Shown piece by piece: positions 22,876 to 31,831 of a DNA stretch of 64,000 bases. The notes under the pieces were generated by a model. It was not told the DNA's origin. It searched no databases and saw only the letters and a list, made by a program, of their open reading frames with translations. Where the stretch lies: NCBI GenBank assembly GCA_019244185.1, contig JAFATB010000018.1, positions 124,001-188,000 on the forward strand, in the 5' to 3' direction. Origin of the DNA: Acidobacteriota bacterium (GTDB lineage: Bacteria > Acidobacteriota > Thermoanaerobaculia > Gp7-AA8). A program made the position numbers and the translations under genes. The first letter of the stretch is position 1. Every line of letters starts with the position of its first letter.

Positions 22876-24636
22876 ATGAACGACATCCATTCCTTCGCGC
22901 GGCCCGACGAGGCGGTCGTGCGGCATCTCGCGCTCGATCTCGCCGTCGACTTCGAGCGTCAGATCCTCTCCGGCTCGGCGACGCTCTCGATCGACGTGCA
23001 TGACGGCGCGCGCGAGCTCGTGCTCGACACGAATGGCCTCACCATCGATCGCGTCACGCTCGACGACGGCAGCGAAACGACGTTTGCGCTCGGCGACGAG
23101 CAGCCGTACCTCGGCCGCTCGCTGACGATCGCCATCAACGCCGGCACGAAGTCGGTGAAGATCGAGTACGCGTCGTCGCCGGAAGCGGCGGCCGTGCAGT
23201 GGCTGACGCCCGCGCAGACCGCGGGCGGGAAGGATCCGTTCCTCTTCACGCAATCGCAGGCCATCCTCGCGCGCACGTGGGTGCCGTGTCAGGACACGCC
23301 GGGCGTGCGCATGACGTACGAGGCCACGATCCGGGTGCCGCGCGGCCTCATGGCCGTGATGAGCGCGGAGAATCCGACCGAGGCGAGCGCCGACGGCGTC
23401 TATCACTTCAAGATGCCGCAGCCGATCCCGTCGTATCTCCTCGCGCTCGCGGTCGGCGACCTCGCGTTCCGCTCGCTCGGGCGCAACAGCGGCGTGTACG
23501 CGGAGAAGCCGATGATCGAGGCGAGCGCGTACGAGCTCGCGGACACGCAGAAGATGATCGACGCGGCCGAGCGCATCTACGGCCCGTACCGCTGGGGACA
23601 GTACGACGTGCTCGTGCTGCCGCCGAGCTTTCCGTTCGGCGGGATGGAGAATCCGCGCCTCACGTTCGCCACGCCGACGATCCTGGCGGGCGATCGGTCG
23701 CTGGTGAGCCTTGTCGCGCACGAGCTCGCGCATTCGTGGTCGGGCAATCTCGTCACGAACGCGACGTGGAACGACTTCTGGCTCAACGAAGGCTTCACCG
23801 TCTACTTCGAGCGCCGCATCATGGAAGAAGTCGCGGGCCGCGAATACTCGGAGATGCTCGCGCTCCTCGGCTATCAGGATCTCGAGGCCACCGTCGCCGA
23901 GCTGCCGCCGCGCGACACGCATCTCTTCCTCGATCTCACCGGCCGCGATCCGGACGAAGCCGCGACGAAGCTGCCGTACGAGAAAGGCTATTCGCTGCTG
24001 CGCCTCATCGAGGAGAGCGTCGGCCGCGAGGCGTTCGACAAGTTCCTGCGCGCCTACTTCGACCGGCATGCGTTCCAGTCGATGACCACGTCCGCGTTCG
24101 TCGCGGAGCTGCGCGAGCAGCTGCTGTCGCAGTTTCCCGGCAGCGAGGACAAGATCGGCGTCGAGCAGTGGATCCATACGCCCGGCATTCCGGAGAACGC
24201 GCCGCAGATCAAGTCGGACGCGTTCACGCGCGTCGAGGATCAGGTCGAGGCGTTCCAGCGCGGCACGCCCGCGGGCGAGCTCGCGACGAAGGGGTGGTCC
24301 ACGCATGAATGGATTCACTTCCTGCGGCATTTGCCGAAGAACCTGACGCGCGAGCAGATGGCGCAGCTCGACGCCGCGTTCCACTTCACCGACAGCGGGA
24401 ACTCCGAGGTGTTGCACGAATGGCTCATGGCGGCCATCGAGCATCGCTACGAGACCGCGTACGATGCGCTCGAGCGTTTCCTGCTGCGGCAGGGACGCCG
24501 CAAGTTCCTCAAGCCGCTGTACCAGAAACTCGCCGAAACGCCCGAAGGCCTCGAGCGCGCGGGGAAGATCTACGCGAAGGCGCGCCCGACGTACCACTCG
24601 GTGTCGTATCGGACGATCGATCAAATCGTGAAGTAG
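22876..24636 (+). CDS. M1 family aminopeptidase (leukotriene A4 hydrolase-like)
   Basis: This cytoplasmic zinc aminopeptidase of 586 aa is close in length to LTA4 hydrolase-type enzymes (about 610). It has the exopeptidase motif GGMEN (about residues 255-259), the zinc site HELAHSWSGN (about 282-291) and the third ligand in NEGFTVYFER. A C-terminal helical domain (about 460-586) is typical of the LTA4H branch. There is no signal peptide. It is followed at 10 bp by an OPT transporter and then a CPBP protease in a tightly packed operon. The simplest reading is import of oligopeptides followed by N-terminal trimming inside the cell. Confidence 0.95.
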   Translation: MNDIHSFARPDEAVVRHLALDLAVDFERQILSGSATLSIDVHDGARELVLDTNGLTIDRVTLDDGSETTFALGDEQPYLGRSLTIAINAGTKSVKIEYASSPEAAAVQWLTPAQTAGGKDPFLFTQSQAILARTWVPCQDTPGVRMTYEATIRVPRGLMAVMSAENPTEASADGVYHFKMPQPIPSYLLALAVGDLAFRSLGRNSGVYAEKPMIEASAYELADTQKMIDAAERIYGPYRWGQYDVLVLPPSFPFGGMENPRLTFATPTILAGDRSLVSLVAHELAHSWSGNLVTNATWNDFWLNEGFTVYFERRIMEEVAGREYSEMLALLGYQDLEATVAELPPRDTHLFLDLTGRDPDEAATKLPYEKGYSLLRLIEESVGREAFDKFLRAYFDRHAFQSMTTSAFVAELREQLLSQFPGSEDKIGVEQWIHTPGIPENAPQIKSDAFTRVEDQVEAFQRGTPAGELATKGWSTHEWIHFLRHLPKNLTREQMAQLDAAFHFTDSGNSEVLHEWLMAAIEHRYETAYDALERFLLRQGRRKFLKPLYQKLAETPEGLERAGKIYAKARPTYHSVSYRTIDQIVK

Positions 24637-24646
24637 GAGCGCGCGC

Positions 24647-26641
24647 ATGGAAACGACCGAGTCGAAGTCACTTCCCGAGAACGCGTACGTCCCGTTGCCC
24701 GCCGGCGTCGAATACGAGCCGATGGTGCCCTCGAGCGTCGCGCCGCCCGAGGCGACCGGCCGGTCGATCTTCTGGGGCGTGCTGCTGTGCTTCATCTTCT
24801 CCGCGGCGTCGGCGTACTCGGGACTGAAAGTCGGGCAGGTGATGGAGGCAGCGATTCCGATCGCGATCCTCGCCATCGGACTCGCGCGCGTGTACGCGCG
24901 GCGCTCGTCGGTGCTCGAGAACGTGATCATCACCAGCATCGGCGGCGCGGCCGGCGCGGTCGTCGCGGGCGCGATCTTCACGCTGCCGGCGCTCTACTCG
25001 CTGCAACTCCATCCGCATCCGGTGCAGACGATTTTCATCTGCGTCGCCGGCGGCTGCCTCGGCGTGATGTTCCTCATTCCGCTGCGGCGCTACTTCGTGC
25101 GCGAGATGCACGGCCTGCTGCCGTATCCGGAAGCGACCGCGATCACCGAGGTGCTCGTCACCGGCGAGAAAGGCGGCTCGCAGGCGAAGCTGCTCCTGCA
25201 GGCCACGGCGCTGGCCGGCATCTACGACTTCTTCGTCACCACGTTCCAGGTGTGGAAGGAGTTCCTCGACTTCCAGTTCATCCCGGTGATGCGCACGCTC
25301 GCGGAGCGCGCGCGCATCGTGGTCCGCTTCGACGCGATCGGCTTCATCCTCGGCCTCGGCTACGTGATGGGGCTGCGCTCGTCGATGATCCTCGTCGCGG
25401 GCGGCGTGGTCTCGAACTTCGTACTCGTGCCGCTGATCTACATGATCGGCCAGCACTTCCCGAACGCCGTCTATCCGGCCACGGTGCCGATCGCGCAGAT
25501 GGACGCGTCGCAGATCTTCCGCGGCTACGTGCGCTACATCGGCGTCGGCGCGATCGCGACCGCGGGCATCTTCGGCATCCTGAAATCGCTGCGCGTCATC
25601 GCGGGATCGTTCGGCGTCGCCGCGCGCGCGTTCCGCGCGGGCGAGACGCACGGCGAACGCACCGATCGCGATCTGCCGGTGGTCACGATTCTCCTCGGCA
25701 TCGTGATCGGCGCGATCCTCGTCGCGGCGTTCTTCGGCACGCTGCGGCCGACGGCGGTCGTGCTCATCATCGGCCTGCTGCTCACGCTCGTCTTCTCGTT
25801 CTTCTTCACGTCCGTCGCCGCGAACGCGATCGCCACGACCGCGCGCAATCCGGTCTCGGGCATGACCATGCTGACGATCATCATCTCGTCGGTGGTGCTG
25901 CTGCAGTTCGGGCTCTCCGGCACGACGGGCATGTTCTTCGTGATGGCCATCGCGGGCATGGTGTGCACCGCGCTGTCGGTGTCGGGCCAGACCATCACCG
26001 ATCTCAAGACCGGCTACTGGCTCGGTTCGACGCCGGCGACGCAGGAGAAGGTGAAGTTCCTCGGCGTCGTCGTGGCCGCGATCGCCTCGGGTCTCACGAT
26101 CGTCATGCTGGCCGGGATCTTCCAGTTCGGCGAGGCGGCGCCGGGCGACACGCGGCTGGTGCTGGCCGCGCCGCAAGCGTCGATCATGCAGGCGCTGGTG
26201 CAGGGCTTCATGAACCGGCAGCCGATCGCGTACATGCTCTTCGTCGCCGGCGCGTTCATCGCCGTGGCGATGGAGATGCTCGGCGCGCCGGCGCTGATCT
26301 TCGCGCTGGGCATGTACCTGCCGCTCGAGCTCAACACGCCGGCGCTCGTCGGCGGCTTCATCTCGCATCTCATCTCGCGGAAGTCGGAGCGCGTGGGCGG
26401 CGCGCGCGGACGCACGATGCGCGAGCGGGGCGTCGTGATCGCGTCGGGTCTCATGGCTGGCGGCGCGCTCGGCGGCGTGCTCGGCGCGTCGCTGCGGCTC
26501 ATTCCGAGCTTCAAAGAGAGCTGGGTCACGACGCCGTTCTACGGCAATGACACGGTCTCGCAGATCGTCTCGCTCGTGCTGTTCGTCGCGTTGTGTCTCT
26601 ACCTCTGGATCGACGCGACGCGCGTGCGGCAGGAAGTGTGA
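24647..26641 (+). CDS. OPT family oligopeptide transporter
   Basis: This inner-membrane transporter of 664 aa has about fifteen hydrophobic segments. The block GLKVGQVMEAAIPIAILAIG and the PYPEATAITEVL motif are characteristic of bacterial OPT proteins, which move oligopeptides or metal chelates by secondary transport. An AGGAGC ribosome binding site lies upstream, overlapping the end of the aminopeptidase gene. A substrate of peptides is favoured by the M1 aminopeptidase directly upstream. The stop overlaps the GTG of the CPBP gene. Confidence 0.95.
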   Translation: METTESKSLPENAYVPLPAGVEYEPMVPSSVAPPEATGRSIFWGVLLCFIFSAASAYSGLKVGQVMEAAIPIAILAIGLARVYARRSSVLENVIITSIGGAAGAVVAGAIFTLPALYSLQLHPHPVQTIFICVAGGCLGVMFLIPLRRYFVREMHGLLPYPEATAITEVLVTGEKGGSQAKLLLQATALAGIYDFFVTTFQVWKEFLDFQFIPVMRTLAERARIVVRFDAIGFILGLGYVMGLRSSMILVAGGVVSNFVLVPLIYMIGQHFPNAVYPATVPIAQMDASQIFRGYVRYIGVGAIATAGIFGILKSLRVIAGSFGVAARAFRAGETHGERTDRDLPVVTILLGIVIGAILVAAFFGTLRPTAVVLIIGLLLTLVFSFFFTSVAANAIATTARNPVSGMTMLTIIISSVVLLQFGLSGTTGMFFVMAIAGMVCTALSVSGQTITDLKTGYWLGSTPATQEKVKFLGVVVAAIASGLTIVMLAGIFQFGEAAPGDTRLVLAAPQASIMQALVQGFMNRQPIAYMLFVAGAFIAVAMEMLGAPALIFALGMYLPLELNTPALVGGFISHLISRKSERVGGARGRTMRERGVVIASGLMAGGALGGVLGASLRLIPSFKESWVTTPFYGNDTVSQIVSLVLFVALCLYLWIDATRVRQEV

Positions 26642-27381
26642 CGCGGCCACCATTCACCGCGCTGCACGCGCTGCTTTCGTTCGCGCTCGTCTTTCTCGCG
26701 CAGGTGGTGGCGGGCTTCGGAGTCGTGTTCGCCGCCGTGATCGTGAAGATGGCGTCGGGTGAGAACGTGTCGGAGTCCGGCGCGATGCGGCAGCTGACCG
26801 AGTCGCTCGGCATTCCGCTGCTGCTCGCGTCGGCGTGGATCTCCGCGGCGGTGCTGATCGTCGTGCTGCGCGCGTGGGCGTGGCCGCTCGTTCCCGATCG
26901 CACCGATGAAGGTCTCGGCCTCGTCGCACCGGCGCGGAACCAGATCCTCGCGCTCGCACTGATCGGCGTCGCGTGCGCCGGCACGTACCTCGCGCTCATC
27001 AGTCTCGCGCATCTCAAACCCACCGGCCCGCTCGGTCCGATCGCGCGCGTGGCGCTGGAAAGCCGCGCGGGCCGCACCGCGTGGATCGTCGTCGCGCTCT
27101 GCTATGCGCCGGTCATCGAAGAGCTGCTCTTCCGCGGGCTGATGTGGCGCGGACTGCGCGCGAGCTGGGGCGTGATCCCCGCGGGCGCGATCGTGACGCT
27201 GCTCTTCTTCGCGCTGCACCTCGGCGAGACGATGCACTTCTGGCCGGCGATGATCGCCATCGCCACGCTGTCGGTCGCGACGCTGCTCGCGCGCGTCCGC
27301 ACGGGAAGCGTCGTCGCGTCGATGGTGCTGCACGCCGCGTACAACGGCACGATCGCCGTCGCCGCGCTGCTTGCGGGTTAA
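26638..27381 (+). CDS. CPBP family intramembrane glutamic protease
   Basis: This 247-aa membrane protein has about seven hydrophobic segments. The CPBP/Abi active-site motif EExxxR is present in VIEELLFRGLMWRGL (about residues 159-173), and the second motif FFALHLGE supplies the catalytic His. Members include Rce1-like prenyl-protein proteases and bacteriocin-immunity proteins. The GTG at 26638 is preferred: it overlaps the OPT stop (GTGA) and AGGAAG lies just upstream, while a longer frame would run into the OPT coding sequence. Its role within a peptide-uptake operon is unknown. Confidence 0.9.
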   Translation: MTRPPFTALHALLSFALVFLAQVVAGFGVVFAAVIVKMASGENVSESGAMRQLTESLGIPLLLASAWISAAVLIVVLRAWAWPLVPDRTDEGLGLVAPARNQILALALIGVACAGTYLALISLAHLKPTGPLGPIARVALESRAGRTAWIVVALCYAPVIEELLFRGLMWRGLRASWGVIPAGAIVTLLFFALHLGETMHFWPAMIAIATLSVATLLARVRTGSVVASMVLHAAYNGTIAVAALLAG

Positions 27382-27390
27382 GGCGCGGGG

Positions 27391-27876
27391 CTAAGGCTTC
27401 GGCTCAGGGTTCGTCAGGCGCTCGACGAGCGTCGTCAGCAGATCGAGCTGCTTCTGCTGCGTCTCGAGCAGCTGCGCCCATTCGTGCCGCAGCAGGTGAT
27501 CCCATTTCTCGTGCAGCGCCGAGATCTCGAGCTCCGCGCGGAGATTGACCTCGTAGTCGTGCGACGCGTCGAGCCGGTCCTTCGCCGCCTGCCGGTTCTG
27601 CGACATCATGATCACCGGCGCCTGCAGCGCGGCGATCATCGACAGCATCAGATTGAGCAGGATGTACGGGAAGGGATCGAACGCGCGCCTGGCCAGCATC
27701 CACGAGTTGAGCGCGATCCACGCGACGAGCACGCATCCGAAGAGGATGATGAACGTCCACGAGCCGCCGAACGTGGCCACGCGGTCGGCGACGCGCTGGC
27801 CGAACGTCAGCCGCTCATCGAACTCACGGTTCGTATCGCGGGCGATCGGCGCGGGACGAGGGGACGCAAGGTGCAT
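27391..27876 (-). CDS. DUF1003 membrane protein
   Basis: This 161-aa protein has two hydrophobic segments in the DUF1003 arrangement: SWTFIILFGCVLVAWIALN, then FPYILLNLMLSMIAALQAP followed by the family signature VIMMSQNRQAAKDR. The C-terminal tail is a likely coiled coil (HEKWDHLLRHEWAQLLETQQ). The function of the family is not established. The ATG at 27876 has a GAGGAGG ribosome binding site; ten extra residues would be added by a non-ATG start upstream. It is convergent with the CPBP gene (9 bp apart). One copy of the dispersed repeat lies just upstream. Confidence 0.9.
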   Translation of the reverse strand: MHLASPRPAPIARDTNREFDERLTFGQRVADRVATFGGSWTFIILFGCVLVAWIALNSWMLARRAFDPFPYILLNLMLSMIAALQAPVIMMSQNRQAAKDRLDASHDYEVNLRAELEISALHEKWDHLLRHEWAQLLETQQKQLDLLTTLVERLTNPEPKP

Positions 27877-27910
27877 GAAGGCCTCCTCGCGAAAGAGTAC
27901 CCGCAAGCCC

Positions 27911-27970
27911 GCCGCACGTGCGTACTGGCTATGCCCTCAGCGCTGCCGGCCGCGCCGGCCCGCCGGAGGC
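27911..27970 (-). repeat. Dispersed GC-rich repeat, copy 1
   Basis: This 60-bp element is nearly identical to 39832-39904, apart from a 13-bp insertion in the other copy and scattered substitutions. Shared landmarks are GCCGCACGTGCG at one end, TGCCCT-AGCGC in the middle and GGCCCGCCGGAGGC at the other end. It lies 11 bp after the stop of the radical SAM gene, so on the transcribed strand it forms a structured GC-rich 3' end. It may be a REP-like or transcript-end element. Confidence 0.6.
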
Positions 27971-27981
27971 CTCTCGTCGCG

Positions 27982-29364
27982 TTAGACCGCGTCGGTCAGA
28001 TCGACGCCGAGGCGCGACTTGAGGAAGATGCGCGCGGGGCGCGAGCTCTCGCGCAGCCAGTCCCACGACTTCTTGAGCTTTGGGTGTTCCTGGATGAAGA
28101 GCTCCGCGGCGCGTTTGCGCGCTTTGTTGCCGCCGAACATCCAGCGGATCTCTTTCTTGCGCACCTGCTCGAGGGTCTGGTCGAGCTCCGCGTAGAACTC
28201 CTCGTCGGCACGGAAGTACATGTTCTTGAGCCAGCAGAGACCGTCGGTCACGCACGGCTCCTTGAGCACGTCGAAGCGCGCGGGGGAGTACGCGATGCGG
28301 TTCTTCATCAGCATCACTTCGCGCATCTCGTCGCGCATCTTCGCGAACTCGGGACCGTTCCACTGCTCGGCGAAGGTCGGCTTGTCGTGCACGTTGCCGA
28401 GCGGCTTCACGCTCGGGTTGAGCAGCAGGCAGCACGGGCGGATGTCGCCGTTGCCGGTGATGGCCGCGGTGTACCAGGCGAAGAAGCAGCCGCCGTTCTC
28501 GTTCTTGAACGACGGCGCGATCGGATACGCGTTGTGCGCGGGCGTGTTCACGCGCGCGCGGACGGCGCTGAGCATCTCGTTCCAGCCGGCGATGGCGAAG
28601 TCGACCTGCAGCATGCCGATCTCGCGGTCGCGGCGGAGGATCTCCTCGACCAGCGGCTCGGCGGCGTAGCGGTCGTCCGGCGTCAGCAGCACCTGGCGAT
28701 CGATCCGGTCCATCGGGATCTCGAGCACGGCGTTGATGGCCACGCGGTCGGGACCGACGGAACGCGCGAGCTCGTACATGTCGACGAGGCGCGAGACGTT
28801 CTTCTGATCGATGAGGAACTGAATGACGATCGACGGATAGATCGAGTCGCCGCGCACCGCGACGAGGTTCTTCATGTTCTCGACGACCTTGTCGAAGAGC
28901 GCGGGCTTGACCTTCATCATGCGCGCGTAGTCTTCGGCGTCGGCGGCGTTGAGCGAGAAGATGACCTCGCGCGCCTGATTTTTCACGAGACGCTCGGCGA
29001 CCTCGTTCGTCAGCGCGACGCCGTTCGTGGTCAGGTTGTCGATGATCACGCCGCGCAGCGCGAGGTGATCCATGACGTTCAGGACGTCGCGGTGGAACAG
29101 CGGATCGCCGCCGCCGGAGAGACGCACCGACTTGAGGCCGGTCGACTGCAGCTCGTCGATGAGCTCCGTGAGCTTCGGCAGCGGAATCGATTCTTTCGTG
29201 CGGAGGTCCTGCTGGTTGCAGAAGTAGCAGGCCACGTTGCAGCGGTCGGTGAGGTCGAGCTCGGCGTGCACCGGTCCGCGCGTCGGACGATTCTCCGCAA
29301 TGGCCGCAATGATCTCGCGCTTGCGCTCCCGCGCGACCTCGGCCCATCCATGTGTTCCACGCAT
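27982..29364 (-). CDS. Radical SAM/SPASM domain protein
   Basis: This 460-aa iron-sulfur enzyme has the radical SAM motif CNVACYFCN (Cys42, Cys46, Cys49). A C-terminal SPASM-like region carries further Cys residues (GGCFFAWYTA, RPCCLLL, then EPCVTDGLCW). SPASM proteins use auxiliary Fe-S clusters to modify peptides, cofactors or other substrates. No precursor peptide is visible next to it, so maturation of a peptide natural product is not supported. The length and the basic C-terminal helix (HPKLKKSWDWLRES) resemble a broad uncharacterised radical SAM group. It lies 48 bp downstream of the arsR-like gene and probably shares its transcript. Confidence 0.92.
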   Translation of the reverse strand: MRGTHGWAEVARERKREIIAAIAENRPTRGPVHAELDLTDRCNVACYFCNQQDLRTKESIPLPKLTELIDELQSTGLKSVRLSGGGDPLFHRDVLNVMDHLALRGVIIDNLTTNGVALTNEVAERLVKNQAREVIFSLNAADAEDYARMMKVKPALFDKVVENMKNLVAVRGDSIYPSIVIQFLIDQKNVSRLVDMYELARSVGPDRVAINAVLEIPMDRIDRQVLLTPDDRYAAEPLVEEILRRDREIGMLQVDFAIAGWNEMLSAVRARVNTPAHNAYPIAPSFKNENGGCFFAWYTAAITGNGDIRPCCLLLNPSVKPLGNVHDKPTFAEQWNGPEFAKMRDEMREVMLMKNRIAYSPARFDVLKEPCVTDGLCWLKNMYFRADEEFYAELDQTLEQVRKKEIRWMFGGNKARKRAAELFIQEHPKLKKSWDWLRESSRPARIFLKSRLGVDLTDAV

Positions 29365-29412
29365 TCGAGTCCGTTTAATCCTTGCCGTTCGAAGGGTATT
29401 CCTATTCCGCGC

Positions 29413-29790
29413 TTACGACACGAGTTGCGGCCGCGGCGCGTGTTCGAGCGAGGCCGGCAGCTTCTGCGCGCAGCAGGCCTTCTGCAGCGCGAGGCGGTCG
29501 CGCTGCATCTGCCGTTCGTTGGCGATCGCGGCCAGCGTCGCGTCGAGCACCGCCGCCGCATTCGCGTCCGCCGGCTTGTTGAGGCTGTAGTGAATCCACT
29601 TCCCGTCGCGGCGCGCGCGTACGACGCCGGCGCGGCGGAGATACGCGAGGTGCCGCGAGATCTTCGGCTGCGTCTCGCCGAGGATCTCGACGAAATAGCA
29701 GACGCAGACCTCGCCGCATTGCAGGAGGTTCAGCAGCCGCAGCCGCGTCGGATCGGCCAGCGCCGAAAAGAGGATGACGAAGTCGCCCAC
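29413..29790 (-). CDS. ArsR family metal(loid)-type repressor
   Basis: This 125-aa winged-helix repressor has the classic ArsR/SmtB fold: SALADPTRLRLLNLL, then the alpha-3 metal motif CGEVCVCYF (Cys25, Cys29, Cys31), then the recognition helix QPKISRHLAYLRRAG. The CVC pair matches ArsR/CadC-type arsenite or soft-metal sensing, and CC near the C-terminus could add ligands. The start is GTG at 29790, the only one consistent with the family N-terminus. A short inverted repeat and a TATATA patch lie just upstream. The downstream gene encodes a radical SAM protein and the upstream genes an ABC efflux set. No recognisable arsenic-resistance gene is present. Confidence 0.92.
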   Translation of the reverse strand: MGDFVILFSALADPTRLRLLNLLQCGEVCVCYFVEILGETQPKISRHLAYLRRAGVVRARRDGKWIHYSLNKPADANAAAVLDATLAAIANERQMQRDRLALQKACCAQKLPASLEHAPRPQLVS

Positions 29791-29792
29791 GT

Positions 29793-29811
29793 GCGCAGTA
29801 TATACATGCGC
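29793..29811. promoter_or_regulatory. Candidate ArsR operator/promoter
   Basis: GCGCA and TGCGC arms flank a 9-bp AT-rich centre (GTATATACA) immediately upstream of the arsR-like GTG start. The minus strand reads TGTATATACT here, a plausible -10 region. ArsR-family repressors bind such dyads in their own promoters, so autoregulation is likely. This is inference from position. Confidence 0.4.
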
Positions 29812-29834
29812 GCGCGCGAATTTATGCCGTCGCG

Positions 29835-31064
29835 CTACTCGTAGCGCAGCGCGTCGATCGGATCGAGCCGCGCCGCTTTGCGCGCGGGATAGAAGCCGAA
29901 GAAGATGCCGACCGTCGCGGCCACGCCGAACGAGAGCAGGATCGCGGTCGGGCTGACGACGATCGGCCAGTGCGCGATTTTGCCGATGCCGGTCGCGACG
30001 CCGACGCCGACGAGCACGCCGATGAGGCCGCCGAGTACCGAGAGCGTCACGGCCTCGAAGAGGAACTGCAGCAGCACGTGGCGGCCGCGCGCGCCGATGG
30101 CCATGCGGATGCCGATCTCGCGCGTGCGCTCGGTGACGCTGACCAGCATGATGTTCATGATGCCGATGCCGCCGACGGCGAGCGAGACGATGGCGATGCC
30201 GAGGAGCAGGTTGCGCATCAGCTGCACCTGCTGCTGATTCGCCTGCGCGATCTCTTCCTGCGAGCGCAGCATGAAGTCGGCGTCGCCGCCGGGAGGAATG
30301 CGGTGGCGCTGGCGGAGGATTGCGTCGATCTGATCGAGCGCCTCGCCGACCTGCTCGGCCGACGACGCCGACGCGATGATGCCGCCGAGCTTCTGCTGGC
30401 CCATCAGCCGCTTCATCGCGGTGGTGTAGGGGATCACGACGGTGTCGTCCTGATCGCTTCCCATCATGCTGCCGCCTTTTTTCTCGAGCACGCCGACGAC
30501 GCGGAACGGAACGTTCTTCACGCGCACGACGGAGCCGACGGCGTCGCCGTTCGGAAAGAGGTTGTCGGCGACGGTCTTGCCGAGGACGAGCACTTTCGCG
30601 CCGGAACGAACGTCGCCATCGGTGAAGAACGCGCCCTGCTCGACGTTCCACGAGCGAATGTTCGGCCAGTCGACGTCGACGCCCTGGATCTGCGTCGACC
30701 AGTTGAGCTCACCCGCGACGAGTTGCGCGGCGGTGCGCAGGTTCGGCGAGATGTACGCGAGCGCCGAAGCCTCGCGACGCAGCGCCTGCACGTCTTCCTC
30801 GGTGAGCGTCGACTGGCCGGTGAAGATGCGCGCGCCGCTCTGCGTCGCGGCGCCGGGCATGATCATGATGAAGTTCGAGCCGAGGGAGTTGATCATCTCG
30901 GAGACCGACTGCGCGACGCCCGCGCCGATGGCAACCGAAACGATCACGCACGCGACGCCGATGACGACGCCGAGCGCGGTGAGCAGCGAGCGCATCTTGT
31001 TGCGCGCGATCGACTTCAAACCGACGATGGTGATGTTGCCGAGGCGAACGAACGAGTTGCGCAT
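29835..31064 (-). CDS. MacB-like ABC transporter permease
   Basis: This 409-aa protein has the FtsX/MacB permease layout: one membrane segment near the N-terminus (RSLLTALGVVIGVACVIVSV), a long periplasmic domain (about residues 45-270), and three membrane segments in the last third. The conserved SVTERTREIGIRMAIGARGR coupling block and the closing FYPARKAARLDPIDALRYE are diagnostic. With the ATPase and MacA-like adaptor encoded upstream it should form a tripartite efflux or lipoprotein/peptide export machine. An outer-membrane TolC partner is not in the window. It lies 13 bp after the ATPase gene. Confidence 0.95.
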   Translation of the reverse strand: MRNSFVRLGNITIVGLKSIARNKMRSLLTALGVVIGVACVIVSVAIGAGVAQSVSEMINSLGSNFIMIMPGAATQSGARIFTGQSTLTEEDVQALRREASALAYISPNLRTAAQLVAGELNWSTQIQGVDVDWPNIRSWNVEQGAFFTDGDVRSGAKVLVLGKTVADNLFPNGDAVGSVVRVKNVPFRVVGVLEKKGGSMMGSDQDDTVVIPYTTAMKRLMGQQKLGGIIASASSAEQVGEALDQIDAILRQRHRIPPGGDADFMLRSQEEIAQANQQQVQLMRNLLLGIAIVSLAVGGIGIMNIMLVSVTERTREIGIRMAIGARGRHVLLQFLFEAVTLSVLGGLIGVLVGVGVATGIGKIAHWPIVVSPTAILLSFGVAATVGIFFGFYPARKAARLDPIDALRYE

Positions 31065-31076
31065 GACGGTTCTCCG

Positions 31077-31826
31077 CTATCTCACTACAGGCGCGACCGG
31101 CGCCGCGATTCCCTGACGCTGCACGCGCAGCTGCTCGACGCGCTCGTCCTGCTGGATGAGACCGTCGCGCACGTGCACGATGCGCTTCGCGTACTGCGCG
31201 ATGTCCGGCTCGTGCGTGATGAGCACGACCGTTTTGCCGCTGTCGTTGAGCTCCTGAAAGATGCCCATGATCTCGACGGACGTGCGCGAGTCGAGGTTGC
31301 CGGTCGGCTCGTCCGCGAGCAGGATGGCCGGATTCGTGACGAGCGCGCGGGCGATGGCGACGCGCTGCTGCTGTCCGCCGGAGAGCTGCGACGGATAGTT
31401 GCCCTCGCGGCCTTTGAGACCGACGCGGTAGAGCGCGTCGAGCGCGAGGTCGCGGCGCGAGCGGCGCGAGCCGGTGTTGTCGCTGTAGAGCATCGGCAGC
31501 TCGACGTTCTCGAGCGCGGACGTGCGGGCGAGCAGGTTGAAGCTCTGGAAGACGAAGCCGATCTTCGCATTGCGAATGATCGCGCGCTGGTCGCGGCTGA
31601 GCTCCGAGACATTCGCGCCGTCGAGCACGTACGTGCCGCTGGTCGGGCGATCGAGGCAGCCGATGATGTTCATCAGCGTCGACTTGCCCGAGCCCGACGG
31701 ACCCATGATGGCGATGAACTCGCCCGCGTCGACGACGAGATTGACGCCGTCGAGCGCGCGGACCTCGACCTCGCCAAGACGATAGATCTTGACGAGGTCC
31801 TTGATCTCGATGACGTGGGACGCCAT
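31077..31826 (-). CDS. MacB/LolD-type ABC transporter ATPase
   Basis: This 249-aa ATPase has Walker [10 protein letters not shown] (42-50), the ABC signature LSGGQQQR, Walker [13 protein letters not shown] and the switch His in LITHEPD. It is the stand-alone energy subunit of a MacAB-like exporter whose permease is encoded next. The ATG at 31826 is chosen: it has GGAGAGG upstream, whereas the longer frame would begin with TTG inside the end of the adaptor gene. The adaptor stop lies six bases upstream, so the operon is tightly packed. Confidence 0.95.
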   Translation of the reverse strand: MASHVIEIKDLVKIYRLGEVEVRALDGVNLVVDAGEFIAIMGPSGSGKSTLMNIIGCLDRPTSGTYVLDGANVSELSRDQRAIIRNAKIGFVFQSFNLLARTSALENVELPMLYSDNTGSRRSRRDLALDALYRVGLKGREGNYPSQLSGGQQQRVAIARALVTNPAILLADEPTGNLDSRTSVEIMGIFQELNDSGKTVVLITHEPDIAQYAKRIVHVRDGLIQQDERVEQLRVQRQGIAAPVAPVVR

Positions 31827-31831
31827 GACGG

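Noticed and set aside
22711..24981. Long minus-strand frame opposite the M1 aminopeptidase
   Set aside because: No domain, extreme Arg content and an implausible composition; it is the shadow of the aminopeptidase frame.
27982..29364. Radical SAM gene as part of a peptide natural-product (RiPP) cluster
   Set aside because: No short precursor-like frame, RiPP recognition element or leader peptidase lies nearby; the ABC genes are of MacB type, not peptidase-containing exporters.
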